Source: Sophora flavescens
Lineage: Eukaryota > Streptophyta > Magnoliopsida > Fabales > Fabaceae
Length of the DNA: 64,000 nucleotides
Assembly: GCA_030762895.1 (NCBI GenBank)
Contig: CM061063.1
Span: forward strand, 104,182,210 to 104,246,209
Direction of reading: 5' to 3'
The notes below the pieces were generated by a model that was not told the origin of the DNA, made no database searches, and saw only the letters and a list, made by a program, of their open reading frames with translations. Shown here piece after piece: positions 35,966-47,759 of this stretch (positions are counted from its first letter, which is position 1; the number at the start of each line of letters is the position of its first letter). The translations under genes and the position numbers were made by a program.

Positions 35966-37455
35966 GTATGCAATCCATCAATTCAGTTTATGATTTATGA
36001 GAGCTCATTAAAGCACCTAAGGGCAAAACGCTGTGCTAAGAAGCAGGGGGATAAAAGTGTAACTGCTTTGGAGGTATAGAGCACTTTCTAATAAAATAAG
36101 TGGAGAACATGTTTTAGGAGCACCTTTTAATTTGTTCTGTGTCACTTGTCTCTGTATATTTGTCCTTGTTGTGCATATACTCTTTTCCTTCTAAAAGGTC
36201 TTTTTGCTGGGAGCATTAGCAAAACTTGGAGCAACAGTGTCAACATATCCCTTACTAGTTGTCAAGGTAAATTCATCAATAGTTCCTTTATTTTCTCCTC
36301 AATTGTTACGTCTCATTAAGTAGAAGAAAACCTCACCAAGGGATCATAAGTATAGGACTTCCTTCTCAACCTCATTGATGCAGACAAGATATCCCATTAA
36401 TCTTCCAATATTGATCCTATTTTGAATCAAATAACTTTTCATTTAAACAATTCTAGAACAATATTTGCAAGTTTAGCTATCCTGATTTTGGATGATTGCT
36501 TTTACATTCATTCCATGAACTAATCTGTATGCAAGTGATTATTCACTATTCTGCATGTACATGCTCCGACAACTGACTAGAGCTTGATCTCTGGCAGTCT
36601 TGCTTGGAATGATATGTATCTAAGTGACTATTCTGCATAGACTCTAGAACACATGCACTGTTACTCTCTCTCTTGTAATTGCCTGATAACTCATACTATT
36701 TCTTGTTTCTTTACTTGCAGTCAAGACTTCAAGCAAAACAGGAGATTGGTGGAAGTAACTCATTAAGATACTCAGGTTTGCTTTTAGATAGATGTCATAT
36801 TAACTTCAATTTGCCTTTGGAATTTTAAAATTTCTTTTTCATATCATCCCCATCTCTATCAGTATCTGGCTGGTAGTGGTTATTAGGTTTATATTATTCT
36901 TTGTATATTAAAGACGTGGAATCACTATCATTGTAACTTGAACTTCATTAGTCGCTGTTGTAAGTGGCCTAGATTCCAGCTACATAGAGGACTAAGAGAA
37001 GGAGTGAAAGGGGAGAGAAACTGTGACATTTCATTTTAAAATTCATGTTTCCTCCTCCCCATTTCTCACATGAGTTTTATCCTTTAAATAGGGTTTAGAT
37101 AGTCATGGGCAGTTGTAGACTTTGCTTCCTTTCTAATTGTGGTAAACCATCTCATCTCATGCATATAATCTGTGTATAATATATCATGACAATTATAGTG
37201 AACTATTTCTTCACTTTTAATCTCCAACTTCAGTATCTTTATGGTGTAAATGTTATATCTGCAGGTGCTTTCGATGCGATACTTAAAATGATCCGTTATG
37301 AAGGATTGCCCGGATTTTATAAGGGGATGAGCACAAAGATAGTACAGAGTGTTTTTGCAGCTTCTGTTCTATTCATGGTTAAGGAGGAGCTTGTTAAGGT
37401 TTTCATGGTGTTAGCAGACAGGAGTAAAAAAGTTCTATTAAATTCAAGAAGTTGA
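35966..37455 (+). pseudogene. Captured 3' exons of a peroxisomal NAD carrier gene (PXN-like)
   Basis: Four exons with proper AG/GT borders: 35966-36073, 36198-36266, 36721-36775, 37265-37455. Joined they give 140 uninterrupted residues and a natural stop. Features: NPSIQFMIYESS, GALAKLGATVSTYPLLVVK with the carrier signature P-x-x-V-V-K, and MIRYEGLPGFYKGMSTKIVQ. This corresponds to the C-terminal part, with the last carrier repeat, of mitochondrial-carrier-family proteins of the peroxisomal NAD type. The N-terminal two thirds and any own promoter are absent. It lies inside CACTA C, opposite in sense to the transposase gene. Confidence 0.88.
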
Positions 37456-38980
37456 GTTTCTTTTTCAGCTAAAAAATGAGAACTAGTTGACTTCTTTGTA
37501 ATATATATATATATAATATTGAATAAATCTTTGTATCCAATAACCACTTCAGATATGTTAGCAAAAATAATATATTGATTTTTGTACATTGATTAAGCAA
37601 ACTAGATATTCAAATTACAAAGAACCGTGGCTAATTGATATTAGTTGCATCAACCATATGACAGCCTATGCCCATTTCTCTACCAACCTAGATAAATATA
37701 GCTGAGTTCAATCCAAATGCCTATGCAACTTTACTAGAAAAGTCAATTCGTTGGCAGGCTATACATAACACAAAGGGCAGGACCACATACCATACCGCAT
37801 GGAGATATGTGGTAGTTTCCAAAAGTTAGCCTCTTACTAGTATCAATTTATACCTCTAAGCAGCAATATTAGAAAGTACAAGGAAGCATAGGCTAGATTG
37901 TTACTATTTTTCTGCCAGGTTAAAAGCCAGATAACATTTCACAATTTACTTACACACATTTGTGACAAATGACAATGAACATCAGGTGAAACAGCAGCTT
38001 CCACTGAACCACCAAAAAGTTGTGTAACCCAAGATTCAACCAATCTGTGCAATGACAAGACATGTTTTTCATGCAACAACATGAGAGAAGCAAAACCACA
38101 AATAGTCAGAGGAACACTCCTAGTAAGATTAACATCTAAGTATAGAAAGATCGTACTATGCTTTCTTCCTTTTGTATTTTTCTTTAACAATTGATGCAAA
38201 CCTAATCCCATGTATAGATACCTTGTAGAACAGCAACAAAGGGAAGTTTTCCACTGAATGGCACTTATTTCCAAGTTAATGAGGTACATGTAATCAAGAA
38301 TTTTTCTTTTTCTATTCAATCACCTCAGCAAGTCTACCCTTATATGAAACTCATTATTCACCAAAACGGTCCTTAAACCTTTCAATCATCATGAAGGTAT
38401 TTGCGGATTATTCATCCAGCATTCAATCCCAAGTGGCAGAAAGCAAGTATCTGTTATTTCAAAAATAACCCCAAAAACAGAGAAGGAACATCTATACAGA
38501 ATTTTTCAAAATGATGATTGAAGATTTAGCAATAAAGATTAACACAATTTCTGATCAGATTTAGGTTTCTAAAGAGATGTTTCTAAAGATCAGAAATCAC
38601 TTAGATGCAAACAAACAATCTATACAGAACTTTTCAAAAAATAAAAATAAAAGGGCAGAGAGTGAGAACCTCAAGTGGTTCGAACCTTCAAGTGGAATGA
38701 AACTCATCAAGTGGAACGAACCTTCAAGTTGAAATCCAAGTACCTTCGCTAATTGAAATCACTCTGTCAGTTCATCGAGAATTTGATATCAAACTTGAAC
38801 TAATTTAAAAACCTAAATAGCTAACCACCTAGATTGAAATATGAAGAAGAAGAAGTCGGAACCTAGATTGAACGATGAATGCCGCGAGAAGCTATGAGGC
38901 AACGACGAGCTATGAGCACGGCAACAAGCTAGGGTTCAGAAATTGTTAACCCGCGTGAATAGAAATTTAGATTAATTTAG
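37456..38980. other. CACTA C right interior
   Basis: Contains a candidate captured exon on minus (37953-38046). Otherwise AT-rich with no recognised gene. Confidence 0.4.
37953..38046 (-). pseudogene. Candidate captured exon of unknown gene
   Basis: About 94 bp on the minus strand, preceded by a TTGCACAG acceptor and followed by a GTAAGT donor. Encodes LVESWVTQLFGGSVEAAV then SPDVHCHLSQMC. I do not recognise the source protein. Confidence 0.3.
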
Positions 38981-39129
38981 GGGCGGTTGATCACAAAACG
39001 CCTCGAAGGTAACAATAATTGTGGCGTTTAATAAAACCGACACAATCCTAGATGTCTAAATTTTAACCGGCGGCAGTTCCTTAAACCGCCACAAAATTTC
39101 CGCCACTGTTCACTCATTTTCTAGTAGTG

Positions 39130-40527
39130 ATAACTGATAAGGGAAATACATTACTACACAATTGTGGTGGACTACATAGCTTCATAGAGGATTTAATGTT
39201 GCTACAGAATTCTAAACATAAAATATCATATCTTTTGAAGTAACAATTCTAATGCACATATTCCTTGCACTCTATCTGCCGAATATTGAATTCCATAGCA
39301 TAAAATCATTGTGTTCATTTCATCATTTCAAGCTAACTCTAGTTGATTTTTAGGAATGCCTCTGATTTGTAGTCTTGTACATGACAGCTTTTCAAGCATT
39401 AAGAGTAGCAAGCATAGTTATTTTTTCTTGAGCCTCCTATAGTTGACAATTTCTTACATACTTGGGTTGCATACTTGAATTGCACTGAACCCTTCATATT
39501 TGTTAAGTAGCACAGATAACATTAGATTGAATTTGAAATGATTTTCTCATTGGAGCCTTTGTTGATCTTTTTTTTTTCAGCCTTCTTGTTTATTGACAAC
39601 CGCGTGCTCTAGTCGTCACCCTTTTTCAGTATTTGCTTGGAGTTGAGGTAGGGCAAATACTCTCTCTTTTTCATTGTTGCTAGTGGTGCTTGAAGACTTT
39701 GAATTGAAATAGCTTATGTTTGTGTTATATTTGTAATGTAAGTTATGTGAATTGATCTGTTGTTTGTTAGTGGAGAGCTGAGCTCAATAGGATGCTGGTT
39801 GTGTGCTGGTAGATTAGAAATGATATGCATGTGGTTGCAAACTTTATATGTTGTTTGTTAGTGGAGAGTTGAGCTCAATAGGATCTTGGTTGTGTCTTGG
39901 TAGATTAAAAACGATGCATGTGCTTGCAAAATTTATATTCTACTTGCTAGTGGAGAGTGAGCTCAATAGGATGGATGTGATAATTTCATGCTTGTTTGCC
40001 AATTTTATATGTCGTTATTAACTTATTGTCGCTAAAATTGTGCAATGTATATAGGGTTAAATTTGTATCTTCTATTATGGTTAATGAATTAGAAAAGCCT
40101 TAGTTTCCCATTTGAGATGCAATATTAATGAGCATGCGTACTTTGAAAAGGTACCGTTCATTATATTGGATCTTGAATTGTCCAAGTAGGACAGTTTGAG
40201 AAAAACCTTTTCGATACTCGTGTTTATAGTCATTTCCTCTTTCATATGCCTTATATACCTGATGAAATTTTGGTCCGATGCATTTCATTTTGTTCTCTGG
40301 GTGCTTAATTGATTACGGTAGATCTCACCGCGCTCAAGTCGTGTACTTAGAGACCGAAGGGAAATTCTATCGAAATTTCTTCAAGTAAAAGGCATTTGAA
40401 TATGGGAATAACTATTCACCGATCGAGTGTCGAAGAGGTTTTTCTCAAATGGGATATGTTCACACCATGTAACAAGAAGGAGCTGATTGTTGTGGGACGA
40501 CTATTCTTTCTCTCTCAAATAGCAGTA
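39130..40527 (+). other. CACTA A interior upstream of transposase
   Basis: Mostly noncoding. Three diverged tandem copies of about 97 bp (39762-39990) share TTAGTGGAGAG and GAGCTCAATAGGAT. The frame upstream of 40528 (from 40396) is open and could be 5' coding or leader sequence. Confidence 0.4.
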
Positions 40528-43500
40528 ATGGATATTCCCGAGAATCGGTTGTGGATGTATAAAAGGTTGGATCGCAACAAACATCTAACGATAGAATTTA
40601 GAGCTGGAGTTAATGAGTTCCTAGAGTTCGCTGCTAGTCAAGAGAAGTTCAAAATGAACAATGAAGAGAAGATAAGGTGTATCATGCATCATGTTGGGCT
40701 CTCTATAGGCCAGGCATTGGAACATGATTATGTGATGGAGCTGCAATGAGAGAGGAAAAATCCGAATCCCGGCGAGAAAAAGTTCTTTAGTATGTTGATC
40801 GCTTCTCATGCTAAACTGTTTGAAGGATGTGATCAACACTCCAAATTGTCGGTCGCCTTGTCACTTCTGAGCATGAAATCCGACTTCAACTTGTCGGAAG
40901 GAAATTTTAATCGAATGGTGCAGTTTATAAGAGAGACACATCCGATTGATAGTCGTATGCCTCAGAATCTTTATCATACTAAGAAGTCGGTGAATAACTT
41001 GGGCTTGGATTGTTTGACAATTGATTGTTGTCCGAATGGGTGCATGTTGTATTATAAAGATGAAGCGGACAAGAGCATAACATGTTGCAAAATTTGTGGT
41101 GCGGATCGATACAAGACAACCACTAAAAGGGGGATTGAAAAGAAGATTGCATTAAAAACAATGTAGTACTTTCCGCTAATTCCAAGGCTACAAAGATTGT
41201 ACTCTTCGATGGCAACTGCACTCCACATGAGGTGGCACAGTGAGAATCAGAGGCAGGAATGGGTCTTGTGTCATCCTTCTGATGGATAAGCTTGGAAACA
41301 TTTTGATAGGGTACATCGAACATTTTCCAGAGACCCCCGGAACATTAGGTTAGGGTTATGTACTGATGGATTCAATCCTTTTGGTCAATATAAAAAATCT
41401 TACTCTTGTTGGCCAGTTATAGTAACTCCGTACAATCTTCCCCCTGGTATGTGCATGAAGAGGGAGTTTATGTTCCTGACGATTTTAATTCTGGGCCCGT
41501 CTAATCCAAAATCCAAGATGGATGTGTACTTGCAGCCGCTCATTGAAAAGTTGACATTTTTGTGGAATGGCGGTGTATTGACTTATGATGTTGATTTAAG
41601 GCATAATTTCATGATGATGGTCGCGTTGATGTGGACGATAAATGACTTTTCGACTTATGGGATGTTGTCGGGTTAGATGACTGCGGGGAAGCTTGCGTGT
41701 CCAATATGTATGGAGCGATCAAAGGCGTTTACACTTAAGCACAGTCGAAAGACATGTTATTTTGACTATCACCGCCAATTCCTTCCTCCCGATCATCCTC
41801 ATATGAGGAATAAAAAAGGTTTCAAGAAGCGATGTGCTGAGAACTCACCCCATCCTCCACGTTTATCTGGTCCAAATATATGGTGAAGAGTTAGCCAATT
41901 ACCGCCTATCCATGAATCGCAAGGAGGACAAAATCTAGGCTATGATGTTGAGCATAACTGGACTAAGAAAAGTATATTTTGGAGTTTGCCTTATTGGAAA
42001 ACACACCTACTCCGTCATAACATCGATGTCATGCACACTGAGAGGAACGTGTTTATGAATGTGTTTGACACTGTTATGGACATCAAAGGGAGCACAAAGG
42101 ATACTAATAAAGCTCGGTTGGACTTAACAGAAATATGTAATCGCAAGGAGCATGAGATGAAAGAACGTGGTGGTGGCAGGCTTTTCAAGCCAAAGGCAAG
42201 TTATGCTCTGAGCAAACCACGGAAAGTAGCTATTTTCAAACGGGTTAAAGAACTAAAGTTGCCTAATGGGTATGCAGGGTCGGTCCAAGAGCAAGTGAGG
42301 CCTAAAGCAAATTTTTTGTGAGACCTTTGTATTTTAAGTGAGAGAATCTACTTAGATCAGGTTGTACTTTATATTGGGCCTTTTTGTTAGTATGTGTGGC
42401 CTTTTTGCTTCATAAAATTAAGAGTAAATAAATTTTTTTGCTGGTGGGCCTAAAGCTAGGGCTTTAGTAGCTTCACCATTGGGCCGACCATGTGGGTATG
42501 CCTCAAATTTAGGCAGATGTGTCGACGTTAGGGAAGGAAAGTTACATGGAATGAAGAGCCATAACTGTCACGTATTCATACAGTGTTTGCTTCCTAATGC
42601 GTTCGACTCATTACCAAAACCTATTTGGAAGCCACTTGTTGAGCTTAGCCACTTTTTTATGGAGTTGATGTCCACAACAATAAATCTGGAACAATTACGG
42701 GCCATGCAAAACAATATACTTGTGTTGCTATGTAAGTTAGAGAAGATATTCCTGCCTAGCTTCTTTGATTAAGTGGAGCATCTTCCAATTCATCTCCCGT
42801 ACGAAGCAAGAATTGGTGGACCGGTCCAATATTGTTGAATGTATCCCTTTGAGAGGTAAATATCTAATTCACCTCATTTATTCCCTTATTTATTCTATCG
42901 ATTGTTGTCCTCATTTATTACAAAATTCTTCCTGCTTAGGTTCTTGCACTCCCTCAAAATCAAAGTCAAGAACAAGTCTAAGGTAGAGGGTTCCATTTGC
43001 GAAGCCTATTTGGTGGAGGAGACTTCTGCCTTTGCCACTTATTACTATCCACCTGAAATGGAAACAAGAAGGACTTGAATGCCATGTAATGTAGATACAG
43101 GTGAAACTTCTTCATCTAGTCCTCCAATATCATGTTTCAATTACCCGAGCATGCTTGGTGGAAAATCAAAATCCTATTTCATGGAGCAACGTGACATTGA
43201 CGTAGCCCAATTGTACATTCTACAAAACTGTGACGAGGTTGAGCCATATTTAAAGTAAGTAACATTTATACTAGTTTTTAACACCTTGTTCAATAATTAA
43301 CAATGTTGTACTTAGTATCTTGTTTTTGTCCTGTAGTATGTATTCTGAATTTCTAAAGGAACTCCACCCAGACATTCCAGAGGATCGAATAAACCAGGAG
43401 ATTACCAAACGGTTTCCCACGTGGTTCAAAGAATATGTAGGTTAACACTTGTTATTAATTATATACAATACATGTCCTGTAATTAATGTCTTATATATGT

Positions 43501-43597
43501 ATTAGGTTCTAAATACAACAAATAATGTTGAAGAACCACTATTGCTTAATCTGGCGTGGGGGCCTAAGAGAAAAGTTACCCCATTTCACACATACTG
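40528..43597 (+). pseudogene. CACTA A TNP2-type transposase
   Basis: Starts MDIPENRLWMYKRLDRNKHL, the Transpos_assoc domain (WMYKRLDR...EF..GV.EF). One frame then runs to 42274 with stops at about 40749, 41166, 41289, 41676, 41886 but no frameshift. TNP2/Transposase_21 motifs include LGLDCLTIDCCPNGC, LGLCTDGFNPFGQY and YWKTHLLRHNIDVMHTERNV. After the hAT MITE comes a DUF4218-like part (MKSHNCHVFIQCLLPNAF, HLPIHLPYEARIGGPVQY), an intron (42857-42937), and two further exons (YSEFLKELHPDIPED). It is cut at 43597. Dead as a transposase. Confidence 0.9.
42267..42500. mobile_element. hAT-type MITE (218 bp) in the transposase
   Basis: 42275-42492 begins CAGGGTCGGTCC and ends GGGCCGACCATG, an imperfect inverted pair, with exact 8-bp duplication TGGGTATG (42267-42274, 42493-42500). 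Removing it rejoins the TNP2 frame. Confidence 0.9.
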
Positions 43598-43828
43598 TAA
43601 CGCCCCCCCTTGGGCATTACTACGTAACACATGCGGAAGTAAATTAAAAAGATAATTTGCTGGTTGCTTTCGGAAAATTGTTTTCTTTTAAATAAGAAAA
43701 CTGGGGTATAAAATTTTTCTTTAAGGATAACTCTGAAATCCATAATACATGCATTTAAAACGTAAACTCACATTCGTAACAAAGTTACCATGACATACGA
43801 CATTTCTCTAAGTAAAAGGCCATGGCGA
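43598..43828 (-). repeat. LTR end remnant of another Ty3/gypsy element
   Basis: Starts TGTAACGCCCCCC on plus, so on minus it ends GGGGGGCGTTACA, like the 3' ends of the giant LTRs. About 230 bp survive between CACTA A coding sequence and the Tat integrase fragment. No TSD could be paired. Confidence 0.5.
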
Positions 43829-43972
43829 GAACATGGAATGAAGCTCTTCACCTGGAACTCGCTCTACATTGGCGAACTTCTGACAAGGCTCACACTTATT
43901 AGTCCAGGCAGTACAGTCCGATCTCATGGTCAGCCAGTAAAACCCCGCTCTCTGGACCCGAGCTGCTAGAGA
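43829..43972 (-). pseudogene. Tat integrase zinc-finger fragment
   Basis: The minus strand continues the integrase frame from 48213: ARVQRAGFYWLTMRSDC then KCEPCQKFANVER, the second half of the HHCC zinc-binding domain. It stops at LHSMFSPWPF, just before the catalytic core would begin. Confidence 0.88.
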
Positions 43973-44633
43973 CACTACAAAAAAAACCTATTTAGCGACC
44001 GAAGATTTCGGTGCTAAACATGATAATTCGGTTGCTATATTGTTTAGCGACCGAATTAGCGACCGAATTAAGGGGGTAGCAGAAACCCTGGTGGCTAAAT
44101 GTTTAGCGACCGAACTTGTATTTCGATCGCAAATTTGCGACCGATATTTCGGTCACAAAATTATATATTTCGGTCACAAAATTATATATTTCGGTCGCCG
44201 TATAGTTGGTCGCATGATCAGCTAACCTAATTTGGTGACCGATATTCGGTCGGTATTTCGATCGCAAATTTTGAATTTTTTTTATAAAAATTTTCCTGTA
44301 ACTTAATCTTACCGACCAAATTTTGTTTTTCAACTATTACCCCATTGATTTTTAATTTCTGATATAAGCAAAATACACCAATATTTTTTTTTTGAATAAA
44401 TAGAAAACGTAAATATGATGTACTAACGATCCAAAACACCACAGTCAATATGATCAAGAAAACATATACACTAATTAATGCAAGTTTAATAATTTTTTAT
44501 AAAAAAAAAATTAATAATGTACTAATTAACGATCAAAACATAAAAACACACCACAGTCAATAAGTACTAATCAAAATATCAAAACCCATCAATCTTCCAA
44601 AGGGATGAACATGTAGAAGCGAGAACCCCCAAG

Positions 44634-44978
44634 TTACTTAAACTTTGCCAATGCACCAGTGGACAACAAATACAACTTCCTGATACCATTTGTATCTGTT
44701 GCAAAATATGGGCGATCCTCATGGATTACTATATTCCCATTGAACAGATTTCCGCTTTTGTCTTCAATAGTCACAACAAGCGGTATTTGTTGTCCCCAAC
44801 GACGGTAGAATGATCGCGGGATTGAAATCAAATCCTACAAATACACAAAAACAATTTAGCAAATGATTAGTTTATGCCTTAACCATCATTACGTGAATCC
44901 GATCGTTATTCTTAAGTTGATGAGATACTGTACCTGGTCTATATGGATGGCTGTCTCAAAACATTTAGTCGGATCCAT
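44634..44978 (-). CDS. Two-exon reading frame in CACTA B, possibly B3-like
   Basis: Minus strand: exon 44978-44934 (starts MDPTKCFETAIHIDQ), intron with GTACAG...TTTGTAG borders, exon 44834-44634. Together 81 residues, in frame. The second exon reads LISIPRSFYRRWGQQIPLVV then TIEDKSGNLFNG, a pattern reminiscent of a B3 DNA-binding domain (IP..F...P..V...D..GN). The domain would be incomplete. Could be a captured host fragment or part of a larger CACTA gene that also includes the acidic exon at 47060-47220. B3 assignment is tentative. Confidence 0.35.
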
Positions 44979-45136
44979 TTTCTGATAAAACGATAAGGAA
45001 AACAAGTCATATGTCTAAACTTCATCAAGTGATAATAAGAAAAGATGGAAAGATCCATGTAGCATACTAGCATGTTAAAATAGAACAAAGAAATGCAACT
45101 TCACATGCAACTTTACAGATTAGCAAACATAGTAGT

Positions 45137-45283
45137 TTTCAGGAAAGCAGATGCTTTTATGTCGTTTTGAAGGATGGTCATAGAGAGGACTTTTCCTACC
45201 GGAAATGCCTAGATAACCTAGTAAGGATGGTCATCAACAACTATTTCTGGAAAGCTCCATTTCCTAGTGAAACAAATGAGTAG
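45137..45283 (+). pseudogene. Captured DCL/DUF3223-type domain exon
   Basis: 48 codons and a stop: FQESRCFYVVLKDGHREDFS followed by YRKCLDNLV. The pattern SRCF-V---DG--EDFSYRKCL is characteristic of the DUF3223 domain of DCL proteins (plastid rRNA processing) and of the C-terminus of the largest Pol V subunit. The fragment is only the second half of the domain and starts at an acceptor-like TTTTCAG. It lies inside CACTA B on the strand opposite the B3-like frame. An unrelated tail follows FSYRKCLDNLV. Confidence 0.7.
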
Positions 45284-47040
45284 AAAACCAGAGTTGCTTT
45301 CATAATATTGTGTACAAAGCTGCTTTCTAATGTGAATAATGTTTGAATGATGACGGCACGTCATGCATGTGCCGGTAAACTGTGCATAGCCCTTCATTTT
45401 ATCTAACCCTATACTTAATCCTTCATTATCTAGGAGACTCGCTTTTGTTGGCTTCAAGAAGAGACTTTCTTAAGCTCATGGACTTTAAATTAGTAAATGA
45501 ATAATGATCTTATTAACAACAACAAAGTCATGCCATTTACGAACTAATAACACTTTATCAATTCATTCCAATGGTTACAATGTAAATATATACAAATATG
45601 ATTCCATAATCATTTCTAAACAAGTTATCAACAAATACATATCAAATTATTCTAATTACATTGATTCATTGTTATTGAAAGATTTTTATTTTAAAGAGAA
45701 TAAACTATTCTTCATAGCAATCCAAATGTATGAACATGCTCAGATATAAGTACTAGCCTTCAATAAATTTACATCATCAAACAGAAAAGAGATAAGTAGA
45801 ATTACCAAATGAATCCAATTCAAAATGAGTGAAAAGCTCTCTTGGAATTACAGGCTACAATAATGTTTTTAGATCATTTCATACTCCAACAAAGAATATT
45901 TTTTTGTTTACAGAGAAGTGAACAAGAACACGAAATCCCTAAAACCCTCTTTTGAAATTTTTGAAACAGATTCAGACAAGAACCAACAAATTCATGGATT
46001 CCAAACGAATCAAAATACAAAACAATCAGAATGCATACACAATACAATATGAAATTATTCACAGCAAGTAAACAGCTGCATCACAGAGGCTATAGATCAT
46101 ACTATTGTGAGATATTCCCTGAGGCAATATAACAGAACAATGAACAACCTTCAAAGACATAAATTCAGCCAAGATATGGAAAGATAAACAGACCAGAAAT
46201 TACAAGTGCCATATTTAATAGAAAACACATCATTAACACAGGGACAATCTTGTTACTGGACATGTTAAACTAGAATGGTCTTCAAACAACTGCCTCAGTA
46301 TTGGTCATTTGTTTGAACTATAGCCATGAACTATACATGTTTGAAATTGTAGACACCTAGCACAAAACAAATTGAAAATCCATAGCACACATCCTCACTA
46401 ACCAATTTAGATGCATTTACAAAGCAGAACTGAATCTAAATCAAAGACTAAGATGCTGAAATGGAAGGTAATTTCACAGCTAAATCAACAAGAAGCAAAC
46501 CAGAAGGGTTCTCAGATTAAATTTGAAACATTAAATTGGTACAGTTACACTAATCCTAGTTCTCATTGTTATCTTTATCTCATCACTTATATATGCTAAT
46601 GGATTCAAGTTTCACGGTCAATGCAGGTGGGTGCTTTGAGGCTTTAAAGTTTAAATTATACAACACGTCAACAATCAACAAAAAACGAAAACCTGTTTAT
46701 GTTTCGCAGTCTCACAGGCAGCAATGGCATTCTGTGGCTCAAGTAAACATCAATTCTAATCTCACAGTCTTGACTTTTGAAGTTTCAATGCATTCAAAAA
46801 AAAGTTACAAAAATAGATTTCTCGTGCTTTCTCAAAAACAGTCCTAATAGGAGTGATTAAATAATGACACATGAAAACAAATGATCATCACAACTCACAA
46901 CTCACATGAAATACACAAGTAGCTTTTCTCAGTAGTAAGCAATAAAGCAATGAAGTTCAAGTTACAGGATGTTCCGATATTAGAAGCAGCGAAAAATCGG
47001 GATGTTACAGGATCAAATATATCAAAACTGGTCAGGTCAT
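45284..47040. other. CACTA B interior
   Basis: AT-rich, no gene recognised. GGGATGTTACAGG near 47000 recalls an LTR end but no partner was seen. Confidence 0.4.
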
Positions 47041-47224
47041 GAGATCCAAACACATCATCAAAACCAGTTCCATTATTCCCGAGTCATGTTGCTACTACAA
47101 GATACATGGGAGGACTAGGTGGTTGAAGTTCAACACCGTCATCTTCCTCCTCGGTTAACCCATCTTTCTCATTCTCTCTTTCATCAATCAAATCCATCAC
47201 CATCTTCCCCCCAAATCAATGCTG
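47041..47224 (-). CDS. Short acidic frame near the right end of CACTA B
   Basis: Minus strand, from ATG near 47210: starts MVMDLIDERENEKDGL then TEEEDDGVELQPPSPPMY, about 39 residues before a stop; the acidic coding sense seems to continue after it. Upstream (47460-47720) is a GA-rich leader. Possibly the first coding exon of a CACTA B gene; unknown function. Confidence 0.3.
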
Positions 47225-47459
47225 TATTATTTATACAGAAAGCTCAGAATTGAGCTACAGACCAAAAAAACAAGCATTTACAGAAAACTATATACTTGAA
47301 CTAATGCCTAGATAAAGATATGACCGAGTTACATGAAACCACGAATGCGAACTAAGTAAATGGGGATCTAATCAAGTTTTAGAGAGCATGGATTAAGTAA
47401 ATACAGAGCATATTGTACATGTTGTAATAACATAGTAAATGCACAAACCAGAGAAATAG

Positions 47460-47725
47460 AGAAAGAGAGAGAGGCGAGGAGAGACGAAAACATACCAGAG
47501 GAGGAGGAGGACGGCGGCGCTGCTCTGGTGGTGCCGGTGGTAGCCGTGCGGAGAAGGAGGGAACTGAGAGAGAGAGATAGTTATAAACAGATAGAGAGAG
47601 AGAGATGGGGAGAGAGAGAGAGAGGAGAGCTTACCGTGATGGTGGTGGTCGGAGGAGGGGCGGCAGTCTCGTACCGTGGTGGCCGGAGGAGAGAAAGAGA
47701 GATCGAGTGAGAGAGAAGAAGAGAG
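47460..47725. repeat. GA-rich tract in the CACTA B leader
   Basis: Several GAGAGAGA runs, read as CT-rich on the minus strand. Resembles the pyrimidine-rich leader of CACTA A (31760-31930). Confidence 0.7.
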
Positions 47726-47759
47726 ATCGCGAAATGAAGAAGAATCGGGATTCTGCGTT

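Larger units (their letters stand above)
32817..39129. mobile_element. CACTA element C (Pack-type, 6.3 kb)
   Basis: Left end TACTACAAAAAATATG (first base changed from CACTA); right end reads CACTACTAGAAAATG on the minus strand. Subterminal repeats are CGGCGGTTTAAACCGCC type, different from A and B. It carries its own Transposase_24-type gene (33512-35367, minus) and a captured carrier gene fragment (35966-37455, plus). No TNP2 transposase seen, so it is non-autonomous. I could not confirm the 3-bp TSD. Confidence 0.8.
31218..43597 (+). mobile_element. CACTA element A, right end missing
   Basis: Starts CACTACAAAAAATAG at 31218. The first 520 bp hold many subterminal copies of GCGACCGAAAT and its inverse CGGTCGC, the usual transposase-binding arrangement of CACTA elements. 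Its transposase gene lies at 40528-43597. CACTA C (32817-39129) and a hAT MITE (42275-42492) are inserted in it. At 43597 the element stops abruptly inside coding sequence and a foreign LTR remnant begins, so its right inverted repeat is not in the window. Confidence 0.85.

Noticed and set aside
46963..47005. LTR end (GGGATGTTACAGG) pairing with TGTAACGCC at 43598
   Set aside because: It lies within CACTA B, which inserted later into different sequence, and no TSD fits.
47598..47720. Arg/Glu-rich open frames in the GA tract
   Set aside because: They arise from GAGAGA simple sequence in a leader region of CACTA B; low complexity only.
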